Shown here piece by piece: positions 7,596 through 16,497 of a stretch of 64,000 nucleotides of DNA; the stretch's first letter is position 1, and each line of letters opens with the position of its first letter. Source of the stretch: Chloroflexota bacterium (GTDB lineage Bacteria > Chloroflexota > Dormibacteria > Dormibacterales > Dormibacteraceae); contig VBDR01000023.1 of assembly GCA_005882135.1 (NCBI GenBank), positions 57,248 to 121,247 of the forward strand, in the 5' to 3' direction. The translations under genes and the position numbers were made by a program. The notes beneath the pieces are model-generated. The model was not told the origin of the DNA and ran no database searches. It saw only the letters and a list, made by a program, of their open reading frames with translations.

Positions 7596-8702
7596 ATGAG
7601 CCGGGCCCGCATCTACCTCGACGACGCTGGGTCCGCGCCTGTCCTGCCCGAGGTTCGCGAGGCCCTGCGCTCGCTGCCCGACGGCAACCCGTCGAGCCCC
7701 CACACCGAAGGACGGGTCGCGCGCGCCGCGCTGGATCGGGCGCGAGACATGGCCGCCTCCGCGCTCGGTGTGGAGCGCACCGAGATCACGTTCGTGTCGT
7801 CAGGCACGGAGGCGGTGAACCTGGCGCTGTTCGGCGCCGCAGCGCGTCTGTCGACGGACGGCCGGATCCTGACGTGGGCCGCCGAGCACCAGTCGGTGCT
7901 GGCCGCGATTCGCCGATTGCAGGCTTCGGGACGCGACGTGATCGTCGCCCAGGTCGATGGCGAGGCCAGGGTCGACCTCGATGCGATCACCACCGGTGTC
8001 GCGCTGGTTTCGGTCGGACTGGCGAACAACGAGGTCGGCACCACCCAGCCTTCGGTGGAGGTCATCGAGCGCGCGCATGATGCGGGCGCGCTCGTGCACA
8101 TCGACGCTTGCGCCGGCCCACGCTGGATACCGATTCCCGACGGCGCCGACCTCGTATCGATCAGCGGGCACAAGTTGGGTGCGGGACGCGGAGGGCTGCT
8201 CTACGTGAGGGACGGCGTGAGGATCGAGCCGCAGCTTTTCGGCGGGCCGCAGGAGTGGGGCCGCCGCGCCGGATACGAAGATGTTGCTTCGGCAACGGCG
8301 GTGGCGACCGCGCTATTGGTCTGCGCGCGAGATCGAAGCTCACATTCACGCGACGCGCAGCGCCAGAGCCAGGCCCTGCAAGCGGCGCTGCTCGAGCTCG
8401 GCGGCGAGGCGACAGGGGCGGCAGCCCGGCTGCCGAACTTTGCCACGTGCACGTTCCCCGATCGGCGCGGGGAAGACATGCTGCTGTCGCTGGACGTCGC
8501 GGGCGTCGCGGCGTCCAGTGGATCGGCTTGCGCTTCGGGCTCCCTAGACCCTTCCCACGTGCTGATCGCGATGGGCCTGGACCTGGGTCGGGCGGCGGGC
8601 AGCCTTCGCCTCACGACGGGGTACGCCACGACCGAGGATGAGATCTCCGGCACGCTGACGATCCTGCGGGCGGTGCTCAGTCGAGCTCCAGCTCGTGCCT
8701 AG
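7596..8702 (+). CDS. Cysteine desulfurase (NifS/IscS-like, class V aminotransferase)
   Basis: 368 residues. The PLP-binding Lys is in SISGHKLGAGRGG, the HID-type motif in GALVHIDACAG, and the catalytic Cys in SSGSACASGSLDPSHVL, whose RSGxAC-like context marks the IscS/NifS group. It transfers sulfur (or selenium) from cysteine (or selenocysteine) for Fe-S, thiamine, molybdenum cofactor or selenium metabolism. It overlaps the XdhC-like gene, so delivery of the sulfido ligand to a molybdenum hydroxylase is a reasonable inference. The selenoprotein gene nearby leaves a selenium-donor role open. Confidence 0.9.
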   Translation: MSRARIYLDDAGSAPVLPEVREALRSLPDGNPSSPHTEGRVARAALDRARDMAASALGVERTEITFVSSGTEAVNLALFGAAARLSTDGRILTWAAEHQSVLAAIRRLQASGRDVIVAQVDGEARVDLDAITTGVALVSVGLANNEVGTTQPSVEVIERAHDAGALVHIDACAGPRWIPIPDGADLVSISGHKLGAGRGGLLYVRDGVRIEPQLFGGPQEWGRRAGYEDVASATAVATALLVCARDRSSHSRDAQRQSQALQAALLELGGEATGAAARLPNFATCTFPDRRGEDMLLSLDVAGVAASSGSACASGSLDPSHVLIAMGLDLGRAAGSLRLTTGYATTEDEISGTLTILRAVLSRAPARA

Positions 8703-9444
8703 CGTCGAGGAGGAGCTCGCGCGACGCCTGGCGCGAGGCGAGGAAGTCGTGGTGGCGACCGTGATCAAGCTCGACGGCCGGCCGCCGTCCCAGGCCGGAG
8801 CGAAGCTGCTGATGTCGCGCACCGCCTCGATCGCCGGCACGCTCGGCTGCAGCGAGTTCGACTCCGCCGCCCTGGCCGATTCCGCGGAGATCGCCGGCAC
8901 GGGCGCACCCCAAATTCGCAACTACCGGCACGACCTCGGCTCGATCGAGGTGTACCTCGAGGCCTACAGCGCGTCACCGCTGCTGGTCATCTTCGCGGCG
9001 ACACCGGTCGCGCGGGCGCTCCTGCGCTGGGCGCCCGAGGTCGGCTTCCGGACCGCGCTCGTCGAAACCCGGGCGGAGCGCCTCGAGGGCGAGGACTGGC
9101 CGGACGCCATCTCCACCCTGCGCGAGCTGACCGCCGCCCTGGCCGGCGACGTCTACATCGTCCACACCGACCACGACGCCGCAGACCTTGTGGCGGCGCT
9201 GGAAGCCATCCTTCCGCACCATCCGAAGTTCATCGGCCTGGTCGGCAGCCGGCGGCACACGGGCCACCACCTCGAGGCGCTGCGGGCCAAGGGCGTATCC
9301 GAGGATGTGATCGCCCGGATCCAGAGCCCGGTCGGCCTCGACCTGGGCGCCACGACGCCCGCCGAGATCGCGCTTTCCATCCTGGCCGGCCTGGTGGCGG
9401 TCCGCCGCGGCGGCCAGGCCGGCTGGAAATCAACGAATGGTTAA
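8695..9444 (+). CDS. XdhC/CoxI-family molybdoenzyme maturation protein
   Basis: 249 residues. N-terminal XdhC domain (EELARRLARGEEVVVATVIKLDGRPPSQAGAKLLM and SIAGTLGCSEFD) followed by a Rossmann-type XdhC C-terminal domain (FIGLVGSRRHTGHHLEALRAKGVSEDVIARIQSPVGLDLGA-TPAEIALSILA). The family inserts or sulfurates the molybdenum cofactor of xanthine or CO dehydrogenase. GTG start overlaps the cysteine desulfurase end by 8 bases, the classical sulfur-donor pairing. No Mo-hydroxylase structural gene is in the window. Confidence 0.9.
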   Translation: MPSVEEELARRLARGEEVVVATVIKLDGRPPSQAGAKLLMSRTASIAGTLGCSEFDSAALADSAEIAGTGAPQIRNYRHDLGSIEVYLEAYSASPLLVIFAATPVARALLRWAPEVGFRTALVETRAERLEGEDWPDAISTLRELTAALAGDVYIVHTDHDAADLVAALEAILPHHPKFIGLVGSRRHTGHHLEALRAKGVSEDVIARIQSPVGLDLGATTPAEIALSILAGLVAVRRGGQAGWKSTNG

Positions 9445-9486
9445 GAACATCTGAACTCGAAGGGACCAACCGCATAATCAGGGGCC

Positions 9487-11328
9487 GTGTCGATCGCGAC
9501 CGGTACCAAGCTGGGACAGTACGAGGTCCAGGATTTCATAGGCCAGGGGGCCATGGGCCTGGTCTATAAGGCCTATCACGCCGCGCTCGAGCGCACCGGC
9601 GCGGTCAAAGTCATGCAGGCCATCTCGCCGGATGTGGACACCGTGGCCCGGTTCCGCCACGAGGCGCAGGCGATCGCCAAGCTGCGGCACCCGAACATCG
9701 TCGACGTCTACGACTTCGGCGAGTTCCAGGGGACGCCGTACATGATCGTCGAGTACGTCCCCGGCGGCAGCCTCGCCGCCAGGATGATCCACGGCAACCT
9801 CGACCGGCCAAGCGCGCTGCGGTACCTGCGCGGGATCGCGGCGGGCCTCGACTATGCGCACGGACACGGCGTGGTGCACCGCGACGTCAAGCCCGCGAAC
9901 GTGCTCCTGACGGCGGACGACTCGCCGGTGCTGGCCGATTTCGGGCTGGCCAAGCTGCTGCAAGGCTCGTCCTTGAAGTCGATGACCGGCGTCACCACCG
10001 GCACCCCGGCGTATATGGCGCCGGAGCAGGTGACGGGCCACCAGGTCGGTCCCGCGGCGGACCGCTACTCCCTGGCGACGATCGCGTACGAGATGCTGAC
10101 CGGCGTCATCCCCTTCGACGGCGAGGCGCTGATGGAGCTGCTTTACGCGCAGGTCCATCGCGAGCCGCCATCCGCGAGCGTGCGGAACCCTTCACTGAGC
10201 CCGCAGGTCGATGCGGTGATCGCCCGCGGGCTCGCCAAAGACCCTGCCGCACGCTGGGAGTCGGCGACAGCGTTCGTCGAGGCGCTGGCCGGGGCGCTGG
10301 CCTCCGAGCCCGGGCCTGCGCTGGCCCGGACGATGGTGATGGCGCCCCCAGCCGCCTCCACGGTTCCGCTCGGCGGGACGGCGGTAGCCGAGCGGGTGGC
10401 CCCTTCACCCCAGCCCGAGACAGTGGCCGTCGCCTATCCGTCGCCCAACGGCCATGACTCCGCGAGGCCGGCAAAACGCTCGCTACGGCTCAACCGCCGC
10501 ATGGTCCTTGGGATCGCCGCGGTCCTCGTGCTCCTGCTCGTACTTGGGCTGTGCCAGGTTGCGCTCGCGTCGACGACCATCGCGGTGAACCCCAGCCGAG
10601 TCGGGCCCGGCGACACCGTCAACGTGACCGCGACACGCGTGCCCGCCGGCCAGGTCGGCGAGATCCAGCTGTGGAGCGTGGTGCACACGTATGCGTTTCG
10701 CGCCAACGCCAAAGGAGAAGTCTCGCTCGACATCACGGTGCCCCGTGACATCGCCCTCGGCGATCACATCGTGAAGATCTGCTGGAAGAACGCCTGCCAT
10801 GCACAGGCGGCGCTGCAGGTGGTGTCGGGGGTAGCCGAAGCCTCGCCTACACCAATTGCAAACACCTCGCCGGGCGCGAGCCCGGTCGCGACATCGCCGC
10901 CGCCGGGCACGACACCGACGGGCACGCCTTCTCGCACCGGAGGACCGACGCCGGGTCCCACCTCGACGCCGGGCTCGACCCCAACCCCGACCTCAAAACC
11001 GACGCCGCCCTCGCCAACCCCGAGCCCGACTCCCAACCCATGCCCCACGTCCTCGCAGGCCGCCAGCCTCACGACCTCGCCCGCGACAGTCATCGCCGGT
11101 GTGACCACGGTCACCGCCACCGGCCAGAACTTCACGCCTTACAAGAGCGTGATGGTCTATTACTACCTGGGCAGCACCCTGAAAAAGACGTGGACGCTAA
11201 CCGTCTCCTGCGCGGGCACGTTCTCGGTCAGCTTCCAACCGGCACCACTCGACGTGGGCACGGCGAAGGTGGCGGCAAACGACTCTGCGGGCCGAAATGC
11301 CAGCAAGACATTTACGATCGTGGCTTAG
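9487..11328 (+). CDS. Transmembrane serine/threonine protein kinase (PknB-like)
   Basis: 613 residues. Kinase domain 11-270: glycine loop GQGAMGLV (19-26), Lys41, Glu59, HRDVKPAN with Asp133, DFG at 151-153, activation segment rich in Thr/Ser, APE at 178-180. A linker leads to one transmembrane helix (about 340-360). Outside are two Ig-like beta domains separated by a Pro/Thr/Ser-rich region (about 440-510). There are no PASTA repeats, so the ligand differs from the canonical peptidoglycan-sensing kinases. CATAAT lies 8 bases before the GTG start. The stop overlaps the lysA stop region. Confidence 0.93.
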   Translation: MSIATGTKLGQYEVQDFIGQGAMGLVYKAYHAALERTGAVKVMQAISPDVDTVARFRHEAQAIAKLRHPNIVDVYDFGEFQGTPYMIVEYVPGGSLAARMIHGNLDRPSALRYLRGIAAGLDYAHGHGVVHRDVKPANVLLTADDSPVLADFGLAKLLQGSSLKSMTGVTTGTPAYMAPEQVTGHQVGPAADRYSLATIAYEMLTGVIPFDGEALMELLYAQVHREPPSASVRNPSLSPQVDAVIARGLAKDPAARWESATAFVEALAGALASEPGPALARTMVMAPPAASTVPLGGTAVAERVAPSPQPETVAVAYPSPNGHDSARPAKRSLRLNRRMVLGIAAVLVLLLVLGLCQVALASTTIAVNPSRVGPGDTVNVTATRVPAGQVGEIQLWSVVHTYAFRANAKGEVSLDITVPRDIALGDHIVKICWKNACHAQAALQVVSGVAEASPTPIANTSPGASPVATSPPPGTTPTGTPSRTGGPTPGPTSTPGSTPTPTSKPTPPSPTPSPTPNPCPTSSQAASLTTSPATVIAGVTTVTATGQNFTPYKSVMVYYYLGSTLKKTWTLTVSCAGTFSVSFQPAPLDVGTAKVAANDSAGRNASKTFTIVA

Positions 11329-12608
11329 AAGACTTCCGCGGTCAGGAGGTCGTCCAGGGTTTCGCGGCGACGCATCACTTGCGCCTTGCCGTCGCGCAGC
11401 ATGAGCACTTCCGGCCGCGGCATGCCGTTGTAGTTGCTCGCCATCGCCAGGCAGTACGCCCCGGCTGCCGGCACCGCGATCACATCCCCCGGCTTGAGCT
11501 CCGGCATCTCGATATCGGAGATCAGGATGTCGGTCGACTCGCAGTACTTGCCGGCGATGGTCACCTTGCCGTCAGGCGCGCGATCAGGATCCGACGCGAG
11601 GAACGCCTCGTAACGCGCGCCGTAAAGCTTGGGCCGGATGTTGTCGCCCATGCCGCCGTCCACTGCCACGTAACGGCGCACGCCGGGAATGTCCTTGATC
11701 GAGCCGACCGTGTAGAGCGCCATCCCCGCGGGCCCGGCGATCGAGCGTCCTGGCTCGACCACCAGCTCCGGCACTTTCAAACCACGTCGCGCGCAACCCG
11801 CCACCAGAGCATGGCGCACCGTCTCGACGAAGTGTCTCGGCGTGGGCGGATCGTCGTTGTGGGTGTACGCGATGCCCAGGCCCCCGCCCGCCCCCAGCTT
11901 CCGCGTCTCGAAACCAAGCTCGTCCCGCAGCTCGACCAGGAGCCCCAGCATGATCTCCATCGCCTGCTCGTAAGCGCCCAGGCCGAAGATCTGCGACCCG
12001 ATGTGCGAGTGCAGGCCGATGAGGTCGAGCCGCGGGTGTTTCAGAGCGGCTTCGACCGCTTTCCGCGCGGCGCCCGACTCGATCGAGAAACCGAACTTGG
12101 AGTCGAGCTGCCCGGTCGAGATGTGATCGTGCGTGTCCGGCTTGACGCCCGGCGACAGCCGCAGCATGACCGGCGCCCGCGATCCGTCGGGAATCACCTG
12201 GCGAAGCAGGTCGAACTCCTGGTCGCCGTCGATGACGATCGTCGAGCCCGCACCGTACGCAGCCTCGAGGTCCTCGACGCTCTTGTTGTTGCCGAGGAAA
12301 TGGATGCGGTCGCGGGGAAAGCCGGACTTCAGGGCGAGGTGGAGCTCGCCCGCCGAGACCACATCCAGGCCAAGGCCTTCTTCGGCGACGACGCGAAGGA
12401 ACCGCGGCGATGCAAAGGCCTTCGCCGAATAGAGCACCTGGCCCGCCCCGTCCATCGCGGCCGTGTACTCGGCCGCCCGCTGGCGGACGGTTGCCTCGTC
12501 GTACACGTAGAGCGGCGTGCCATGGCGGTGAGCCAGCTCGACGAGGTCGCAGCCGCCCACCTCGGTGTGGCCGGCAGCGTTGACCCGGTACGTGACCGGG
12601 AAGAGCAA
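11325..12608 (-). CDS. lysA: Diaminopimelate decarboxylase
   Basis: 427 residues from a TTG start that gives MLFPVTYRVN, the expected N-terminus; the frame stays open further upstream but only antisense/alternate frame to fmdB. PLP-binding Lys63 lies in YSAKAF; other signatures are GLHSHIGSQI, VEPGRSI and the substrate loop CESTDIL. It decarboxylates meso-diaminopimelate to L-lysine. It follows the zinc-ribbon gene by 10 bases and converges on the kinase gene with no room for a classical terminator. Confidence 0.93.
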   Translation of the reverse strand: MLFPVTYRVNAAGHTEVGGCDLVELAHRHGTPLYVYDEATVRQRAAEYTAAMDGAGQVLYSAKAFASPRFLRVVAEEGLGLDVVSAGELHLALKSGFPRDRIHFLGNNKSVEDLEAAYGAGSTIVIDGDQEFDLLRQVIPDGSRAPVMLRLSPGVKPDTHDHISTGQLDSKFGFSIESGAARKAVEAALKHPRLDLIGLHSHIGSQIFGLGAYEQAMEIMLGLLVELRDELGFETRKLGAGGGLGIAYTHNDDPPTPRHFVETVRHALVAGCARRGLKVPELVVEPGRSIAGPAGMALYTVGSIKDIPGVRRYVAVDGGMGDNIRPKLYGARYEAFLASDPDRAPDGKVTIAGKYCESTDILISDIEMPELKPGDVIAVPAAGAYCLAMASNYNGMPRPEVLMLRDGKAQVMRRRETLDDLLTAEVF

Positions 12609-12618
12609 ATCTAGGCTG

Positions 12619-12861
12619 CTAGTTCGGGCCGGAGCCGCAGGATCCGCACGCGCCGCCGCAGCAACCGCCGCCGCTGGTCTCGCTCGTGAAGTCGGAGACC
12701 GACGACTCGCCGGCGCTTGCAAAGGCGAAGCTCGAAACCATGACCCTCGTCTTGTTCGACTCGCACGCCGGACATGCCTGGGCGGTGTCGCGTTCGGCGA
12801 ACCTGGTCAGAACCTCGAACTTCTCGGCGCAGCTCTCGCACCGATACTCGTAGATGGGCAT
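12619..12861 (-). CDS. FmdB-family zinc ribbon protein
   Basis: 80 residues beginning MPIYEYRCESC, the FmdB family hallmark, with a second CxxC in QACPACESNK and a Gly/Cys-rich tail (GGGCCGGACGSCGSG) typical of family members. Proposed regulatory or zinc-binding role; not characterised. A TAGAAT element lies 11 bases upstream. It heads the fmdB-lysA unit and is divergent from rsmG. Confidence 0.88.
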   Translation of the reverse strand: MPIYEYRCESCAEKFEVLTRFAERDTAQACPACESNKTRVMVSSFAFASAGESSVSDFTSETSGGGCCGGACGSCGSGPN

Positions 12862-12865
12862 CTCA

Positions 12866-13483
12866 GTGAACGATTCTAAGTTGTCTGAACTCGCGCGGTT
12901 GATCTCGGACTGGCCGGGGCTTGTATCCGGCTCCGCCGACGAGCTGATCGAGGACTCGCTGGTCCTGCTGGACCACCTCGGGGAAGCGCGGCGGCTCGTC
13001 GACGTCGGCTCCGGCGGGGGCCTGCCGGGGCTGGCGCTGAAGATCACGCGGCCCGACCTGGCGGTCACCCTCATCGAGGCCGACCAGGCGAAGGCCGCGT
13101 TCCTCGTCCAGGCTTGCGCGAAGCTCGATTTGCGATACGTAGAGGTGCTGGCGCGACGCGCTGAGGAGGTCGGCCGGGACGGGCGCTACCGCGAATCTTT
13201 CGATGTTGCGGTGGCGCGCGCGCTGGCGTCCATGCCAGTGCTCGCTGAGCTGTGTCTGCCGCTCGTCAAGGTCGGAGGCCGGCTGGTGGCCCAGAAAACC
13301 GCGAGCGAAGAGGTGCAGCGCGCAGGCCGGGCGATCGAGGCGATGGGCGGCGCGCTCAATCGCGTGGCAGCCGCGCCTTCGGCTGCACGCGGCGCGGGAA
13401 CCGTGGTCATCGTCGACAAAGTCCGGCCGACGCCGCCGGCCTACCCGCGCCGCCCCGGCGTCCCCGCGCGCAAGCCGCTGTGA
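12866..13483 (+). CDS. rsmG: 16S rRNA (guanine-527-N7)-methyltransferase
   Basis: 205 residues. SAM-binding motif VDVGSGGGLPGLALKI, then VTLIEADQAKAAFLVQACAKL and FDVAVARALASMPVLAELCLPLVKVGGRLVAQK, the RsmG/GidB pattern. It methylates G527 of 16S rRNA. The family often sits near parA/parB and the origin, here about 25 kb away. GTG at 12866 leaves 4 bases to the divergent gene; a TTG a few codons in is an alternative start. Confidence 0.93.
   Translation: MNDSKLSELARLISDWPGLVSGSADELIEDSLVLLDHLGEARRLVDVGSGGGLPGLALKITRPDLAVTLIEADQAKAAFLVQACAKLDLRYVEVLARRAEEVGRDGRYRESFDVAVARALASMPVLAELCLPLVKVGGRLVAQKTASEEVQRAGRAIEAMGGALNRVAAAPSAARGAGTVVIVDKVRPTPPAYPRRPGVPARKPL
12873..12878 (-). promoter_or_regulatory. 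-10 element of the FmdB-type gene
   Basis: TAGAAT on the minus strand, 11 bases before the ATG at 12861. It sits inside the first codons of rsmG. Confidence 0.45.
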
Positions 13484-13522
13484 TGCCTGTCTGCCTTAGG
13501 CTTAGCCCCGGGTGGTCAGAGC

Positions 13523-14134
13523 TTGAAGCTCAGCTTGATTCCGCGCGAGCACCGCTTCTATGAGCTGTTCCAGCGGCAGGGCGCGCTGGTCGGCGAGACG
13601 CTTACCGAGCTCAGCGAGGCGCTTTCGGAAGGCCGAAACCGCCATCCCCGCCTCCGCGAGCTCGAGCACATGTGTGACGACGTCACCCGCGAGATCTACA
13701 ACCTGACGAACAGCACGTTTACGACCCCCATTGAGCAGGAGGACATCTTGCTCTTGGCGCATGGACTCGACCAGGTCGTCGACCTGGCGGAAGAAGTTTC
13801 GGACAAGATCGACCTCTACAAGGTCGAATCGATCACCGACTCGGCAAAGCAGTTCGGCGAATGCCTCGCAAAAGCCGGCATTGAGCTGGCTAAGGCAGTC
13901 GATAGGTTGGAGGACTTCAAAGGCATCGACGCAGTGCTCCAGGAGATTCACCGGCTGGAGAACGACGGCGACTCAATCACGCGATTCGCCCTGCAGCGAC
14001 TGTTTGAGATGAACCACAAAACCCCGGTCGACGTCATCAAATGGAAGGATCTCTACTCGCTGCTCGAGTCGACACTTGACGAATGCGAATCGGTGGCAGA
14101 GATCATCGAAACGATCGCGATCAAGAACGCCTGA
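13523..14134 (+). CDS. DUF47 / PhoU-like phosphate transport accessory protein (copy 1)
   Basis: 203 residues from TTG, all-helical, matching the DUF47 family: RFYELFQRQG, HxCDDVTREIYNLTNSTFTTPIEQEDI (metal-binding E/D clusters) and IKWKDLYSLLESTLDECESVAEIIETI. Such proteins pair with Pit transporters. This copy has no transporter beside it; it is a paralogue of the gene at 15889 with near-identical length and ends (both finish ETIAIKNA). It converges on the ArsC-fusion gene. Confidence 0.88.
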   Translation: MKLSLIPREHRFYELFQRQGALVGETLTELSEALSEGRNRHPRLRELEHMCDDVTREIYNLTNSTFTTPIEQEDILLLAHGLDQVVDLAEEVSDKIDLYKVESITDSAKQFGECLAKAGIELAKAVDRLEDFKGIDAVLQEIHRLENDGDSITRFALQRLFEMNHKTPVDVIKWKDLYSLLESTLDECESVAEIIETIAIKNA

Positions 14135-14140
14135 GCTAGG

Positions 14141-15169
14141 TCAGATCGCGAGGCTCGAGAGCAGTGAGCGGACTCGATGATCGATGTCATCGCGAATCGT
14201 CCTCACCATCGCCAGTGGCTGGCCTGCTGGGTCCGGAAGTCCCCAATCTTCGACCGGCGCTTTCACAACGGGGCATTCGCCGTCAGCGCAGCCCATCGTA
14301 ATGACACGGATCGCTCCTTCTGCCAGACCCGCCGTCATGAGCTGGGGTTTTGCGGTGGAGAGGTCGACGCCGAGCTCACGCATGGCCTCGACCACCTCCG
14401 GATGGACGCGTTCCGCAGGCCGCGTCCCGGCTGAATCGGCCCAAGCGCGACCTCCAGCCTGACGGTTGAAGAGCGCGGCCGCCATCTGACTGCGGCCCGC
14501 GTTCTGGCCGCATACGAAGAGGACGCGAGGGCGCCGGCCGTCGAGCACATCAAGACGATAGCCGACGCCGCGCAGGGTCGTCACGCGGATCCCGCTCCGC
14601 TCCAGTTTTGGCCGAAGCCACGCTACGTGAACGTCAACCGTCTTTGGTTCCCCAACGAAACGTGCACCCCACGCGCCGGCGAGAATCCTGTCTCGACTCA
14701 AAACGACACCCTTGTTTTCGACGAGCACCCTGAGCAGGTCGAACTCCCGCGGCGTCATCTGGATTTCGCGTCCTTCGACCTCGGCTCGTCTTGCGCCGGC
14801 GTCCAGCCGCAGCCGGCCGACCTCGACTACAGCTTCCGCGCGCCGGATGACACGTTTCCTCATCAGGGCACGCAATTGGGCACACACCAACGCGGGGAAG
14901 CTGCCTGGAGGAAGCCAGGCATCGGCTCCGATGGCCAGGCACGTCGCGGCCACGTATTCGTCCGCTCCGACAACCAATACCGGTGCCGCGGTCGCCCTGC
15001 GGACTTCCGCCGTCACGTCGACGAGGTCGCCACCATCCAGGAGTACGGCATCTGCGGATGGCTCGCGAAGCAGTCCGCTTGCTTGTCGATGCCACACGAC
15101 ATCAACGTCTTCGGACGCAAGGATGCCTTTCAGGTGCGTGGCCATTCTTGCCGCCGGCCCGATCACCAC
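14141..15169 (-). CDS. OmpR-type regulator fused to ArsC-like arsenate reductase
   Basis: 342 residues in three parts. Residues 1-105 form a degenerate receiver: Asp near 45 in AVLLDGGDL, but the usual active-site Lys is replaced (WLPPGS). Residues 113-208 are a winged helix of the OmpR/PhoB type (MTPREFDLLRVLVENKGVVLSRDRIL ... VDVHVAWLRPKLE ... LRGVGYRL). Residues 214-342 are a complete LMW-phosphatase-fold arsenate reductase: C220-x5-R226-S, Cys294 and Cys299 in MGCADGECP, and Asp308/Asp313 in EDWGLPDP. It lies 19 bases after phoU, in the phosphate island. A one-polypeptide arsenate/phosphate sensor-effector is inferred. Confidence 0.9.
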   Translation of the reverse strand: MVIGPAARMATHLKGILASEDVDVVWHRQASGLLREPSADAVLLDGGDLVDVTAEVRRATAAPVLVVGADEYVAATCLAIGADAWLPPGSFPALVCAQLRALMRKRVIRRAEAVVEVGRLRLDAGARRAEVEGREIQMTPREFDLLRVLVENKGVVLSRDRILAGAWGARFVGEPKTVDVHVAWLRPKLERSGIRVTTLRGVGYRLDVLDGRRPRVLFVCGQNAGRSQMAAALFNRQAGGRAWADSAGTRPAERVHPEVVEAMRELGVDLSTAKPQLMTAGLAEGAIRVITMGCADGECPVVKAPVEDWGLPDPAGQPLAMVRTIRDDIDHRVRSLLSSLAI

Positions 15170-15188
15170 GACTCGGGAGCGGCCGGAA

Positions 15189-15815
15189 TCAGTACTTGGA
15201 GACGTTCAATTCCTCCACGTGGCCGGTGGCGAGGTAGACCACCCGCTCGCAAATGTTGGTGGCTCGGTCCGCAATACGTTCGAGGTTGTGCGTGACCCAG
15301 ATCATGTAGGTCGCCTCGGTTACATGCCTGTTGTCGGACACCATCGTCGAGAGCAACTCCTGGTAAGCGCGGTCGTAGAGGGAATCGATCTCGTCGTCTT
15401 CCCGGCACAGCGCGCGCGCCGCCTTGACGTCGCGCTTGTCGAGTGCAGCAAGCGTGCGGTCGACCATCGAGATCGTCTGGTCACCCATCTCTCCGATCAC
15501 CGCTGGTATGGGCAGCGATGGACTCGGACCAAGCATCAAAGACACCTTCGCGATTCCCTCGGCATGGTCTCCCATTCGCTCCAGCTCTGAGATCACATAA
15601 AGAGCCGCAACCATCCACCTTGCGTCGGACACAGTGCTGCCCGGCAGGCGTGCCGTGATTTGCTCTTCAGCCTGGTAGCGGAGACGGTTGATCTCGGCGT
15701 CTCCTCGCACCACCTGGTCAGCCAGCACCAGGTCGTGCCGATCCAGAGCGCCCAGGGAGTCGCTCAAGGCACCGGCGACCAGCCGCCCCAGCTGCTGCAA
15801 AACGTCCTCGGTCAC
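15189..15815 (-). CDS. phoU: Phosphate-signalling protein PhoU
   Basis: 208 residues in two three-helix repeats, each with the PhoU metal-binding pattern: DARWMVAALYVISELERMGDHAEGIAK and DNRHVTEATYMIWVTHNLERIADRATNICERVVY. PhoU represses the Pho response and tunes phosphate uptake. No pstSCAB or phoR is present here. GTG start with TAACAT 7 bases upstream. It heads a two-gene unit with the ArsC fusion. Confidence 0.94.
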   Translation of the reverse strand: MTEDVLQQLGRLVAGALSDSLGALDRHDLVLADQVVRGDAEINRLRYQAEEQITARLPGSTVSDARWMVAALYVISELERMGDHAEGIAKVSLMLGPSPSLPIPAVIGEMGDQTISMVDRTLAALDKRDVKAARALCREDDEIDSLYDRAYQELLSTMVSDNRHVTEATYMIWVTHNLERIADRATNICERVVYLATGHVEELNVSKY

Positions 15816-15822
15816 TTCCAGA

Positions 15823-15828
15823 ATGTTA
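15823..15828 (-). promoter_or_regulatory. -10 element of phoU
   Basis: TAACAT on the minus strand, then 7 bases, then the GTG start of phoU. Leaderless layout. Confidence 0.45.
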
Positions 15829-15837
15829 GGGGGAGCT

Positions 15838-15853
15838 TTAACGACGCCTTAAC
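15838..15853 (+). promoter_or_regulatory. Possible Pho-box direct repeat
   Basis: TTAAC occurs at 15838 and again at 15849, an 11-bp period, in the 73-bp gap between divergent phoU and the DUF47-pit unit. PhoB/PhoP-type regulators bind 11-bp-spaced direct repeats. Only two half sites are seen, so this is tentative. Confidence 0.3.
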
Positions 15854-15888
15854 CCAAGCCACCCTAGCCTTCACCCCTGGAGGAAGCG

Positions 15889-16497
15889 ATGAAACTCATA
15901 CCACTACCCCAAGGGCGCCGTTTCTTCGACCTGTTTCGGAAGCAAGGCGCACTGGTGAGCGAGACGCTGACCGAGCTGAGCAAGTCTCTGCTGGAGGGCA
16001 GAAGCCGGCATGCGCGCCTGCGTGATCTCGAGCATGAGTGCGACGAGGCAACGCATCAGATCCACAACCTCGTCAACAGCACGTTCATCACCCCGTTTGA
16101 CCAGGAGGACATCCTGCTGCTCGCGTCGAGCCTGGACGACATTGTGGATCTGGCTGAGGAGACCGGCGACAAGATCGATCTCTACCGGATACAAGCGATC
16201 ACGGATCCCGCCAAACAGATGGGTGAGTTTCTCGCGAAAGCGGGCATTGAGATCGCGGCGGCGCTCGATCAGCTGGAGGGCTTCGCGCAGCTGAAGCCTC
16301 ACCGGCTCGAGATCCACAGGCTCGAGAACGAGGGCGACACGCTCACGCGCACCGCGATCGGACAGCTCTTCTCGACGGTGGGCGAGGCCTCGGAGCTGGT
16401 CAAGTGGAAGGACGTCTACGACCTGCTCGAAGCCACGATGGACGCTTGCGAGCACGCGGCCAATGTCATGGAGACGATCGCGATCAAGAATGCGTGA
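15889..16497 (+). CDS. DUF47 / PhoU-like accessory protein of Pit (copy 2)
   Basis: 202 residues, a paralogue of the gene at 13523: RFFDLFRKQG, HECDEATHQIHNLVNSTFITPFDQEDI, EETGDKIDLYRIQAITDPAKQ and VKWKDVYDLLEATMDACEHAANVMETI. It overlaps the pit start by 8 bases, the usual arrangement for a Pit-associated protein that gates low-affinity phosphate transport. GGAGG at 15879-15883 serves as a clear ribosome-binding site, unlike many genes here. Confidence 0.9.
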   Translation: MKLIPLPQGRRFFDLFRKQGALVSETLTELSKSLLEGRSRHARLRDLEHECDEATHQIHNLVNSTFITPFDQEDILLLASSLDDIVDLAEETGDKIDLYRIQAITDPAKQMGEFLAKAGIEIAAALDQLEGFAQLKPHRLEIHRLENEGDTLTRTAIGQLFSTVGEASELVKWKDVYDLLEATMDACEHAANVMETIAIKNA

